This document shows positions 63,548-64,000 of a DNA stretch of 64,000 bases, one piece after another. A model generated the notes under the pieces. It worked only from the letters and a program-made list of their open reading frames with translations, searched no databases and had not been told where the DNA came from. The position numbers and the translations under genes were made by a program. Within the stretch, counting starts at the first letter, position 1. Each line of letters opens with the position of its first letter. The stretch lies in assembly GCF_046630445.1 (NCBI RefSeq), contig NC_092333.1:358455001-358519000 (forward strand), written 5' to 3'. Source of the DNA: Rutidosis leptorrhynchoides (Eukaryota > Streptophyta > Magnoliopsida > Asterales > Asteraceae).

Positions 63548-64000
63548 ATGGATAGACAACCCAATATTTTAAGAGACCTACCCGGAGACATGATTGATGA
63601 AATCTTGTCTAGAGTCGGCCAGAATTCCTCGGCACAACTATTTAAGGCGAGATCAGTTTGTAAGACATTCGAAGAACGTTCCAAGAATGTCTTGGTTTAT
63701 AAGAGACTTTTGTTTGAAAGATGGGGGATAGCACATTGGGAAACCCATAAGTTACGATGTGTTTACTTTGACGCATATATTGCGGGGAACCCAAATGCTA
63801 TTTTACGCAACGGGTTAAGAAATTATTTTGACTCAATATATCCGAATATTGGACTTCGTGATTTAGAAAAAAGCGGCTAACATGCAACATAAAGAAGCAT
63901 GTTATGCTTACGGATTAGTAATGTTCGCTTCTCACCAAAGTGAGAACAAGAACATCGGGCTACAACTATTAAACAAAATGTTTCCACAAGTGACGGAGTC
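63548..64000 (+). pseudogene. F-box protein, At2g35280-like, with one-base frameshift (incomplete at window end)
   Basis: ATG at 63548 opens MDRQPNILRDLPGDMIDEIL, an F-box (about residues 6-47: LPGDMIDEILSRV...LFKARSVCKTF). It continues through GNPNAILRNGLRNYFDS to GLRDLEKSG and stops at 63878-63880. In the next frame, entered at the A6 run 63867-63872, the similarity goes on: AANMQHKEACYAYGLVMFAS, then IGLQLLNKMF, open to the window end. This NP.A....G...YF and HKEA.Y.YGL pattern is the Sel1-like part of plant F-box proteins of the At2g35280 type, which serve as substrate adaptors of SCF ubiquitin ligases. One extra A explains the break. It may be real decay or an assembly error in a homopolymer. 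Confidence 0.8.

Larger units (their letters stand above)
59378..64000 (+). mobile_element. element D: LTR retrotransposon carrying an F-box gene (runs off the window)
   Basis: It starts TGTAGTGACCCGAAC at the break in the 3' LTR of C and has a 3.2 kb LTR and a tRNA-Met primer site. Its first 1.4 kb of internal sequence holds an acidic ORF followed 136 bases later by an F-box ORF. The 3' part, including any polymerase genes and the second LTR, lies outside the window, so autonomy cannot be judged. Its 5' flank is TTAGC. Being the innermost insertion, it is the youngest of the E-C-D nest. Confidence 0.85.

Overview
The window looks like nuclear DNA from a repeat-rich plant. It contains one spliced plant-type gene with canonical GT/AG introns, about five families of very long LTR retrotransposon (LTRs of roughly 2-4 kb), tRNA-derived SINEs, and long AT and ATT microsatellites. 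The LTR ends (TGTAACATCCCG, TGTAGTGACCCG, TGTAACGACCC starts and ...GGGTCGTTACA ends) resemble Ty3/gypsy families common in Asteraceae. That family placement is inference; no database was searched. There is no bacterial operon structure, CRISPR array or rRNA.

Layout. 1-3944 is the 3' end of a decayed Ty3/gypsy element (RNase H, integrase, 3' LTR). It sits beside, and probably inside, a minus-strand LTR (3945-5202), which itself appears to lie in a decayed Copia 5' end (about 5203-5830, minus). 7788-25766 is a complete 18 kb non-autonomous LTR element (A) with a perfect 5-bp target duplication AGTAG. Inside it sits a second element (B, 13560-20615) with its own perfect duplication GAACT. 25772-33451 is mostly unrecognised sequence carrying a SINE, a second SINE-like copy, a probable MITE and degenerate repeats.

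33452-42390 (minus) is the one convincing host gene. It is a five-exon CCCH zinc-finger protein of the FRIGIDA-ESSENTIAL1/C3H38/C3H55 type, 692 residues, with phase-consistent junctions and a 6.6 kb first intron filled with SINE debris and a tandem array. 42903-43472 (minus) is an unrecognised broken reading frame. 44387-47445 (minus) is a solo LTR with perfect target duplication CAAGT.

The right end is a three-level nest. A minus-strand LTR (E, from about 47599) is cut at 49676 by element C (49677 onward, plus). The 3' LTR of C is in turn cut at 59377 by element D, which runs off the window. D has a 3.2 kb LTR, a tRNA-Met-type primer site, an intact 204-residue acidic ORF, and an F-box gene of the At2g35280-like kind that is broken by one extra base in an A run.

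The most unusual content is this related group of large LTR elements (A, C, D, with E and the solo LTR). In the parts visible here they carry no polymerase but share an LTR core block. Some LTRs embed a tRNA-like module, A and C carry a short Ser-rich ORF and an antisense CCHC-like fragment, and D carries a captured F-box gene.
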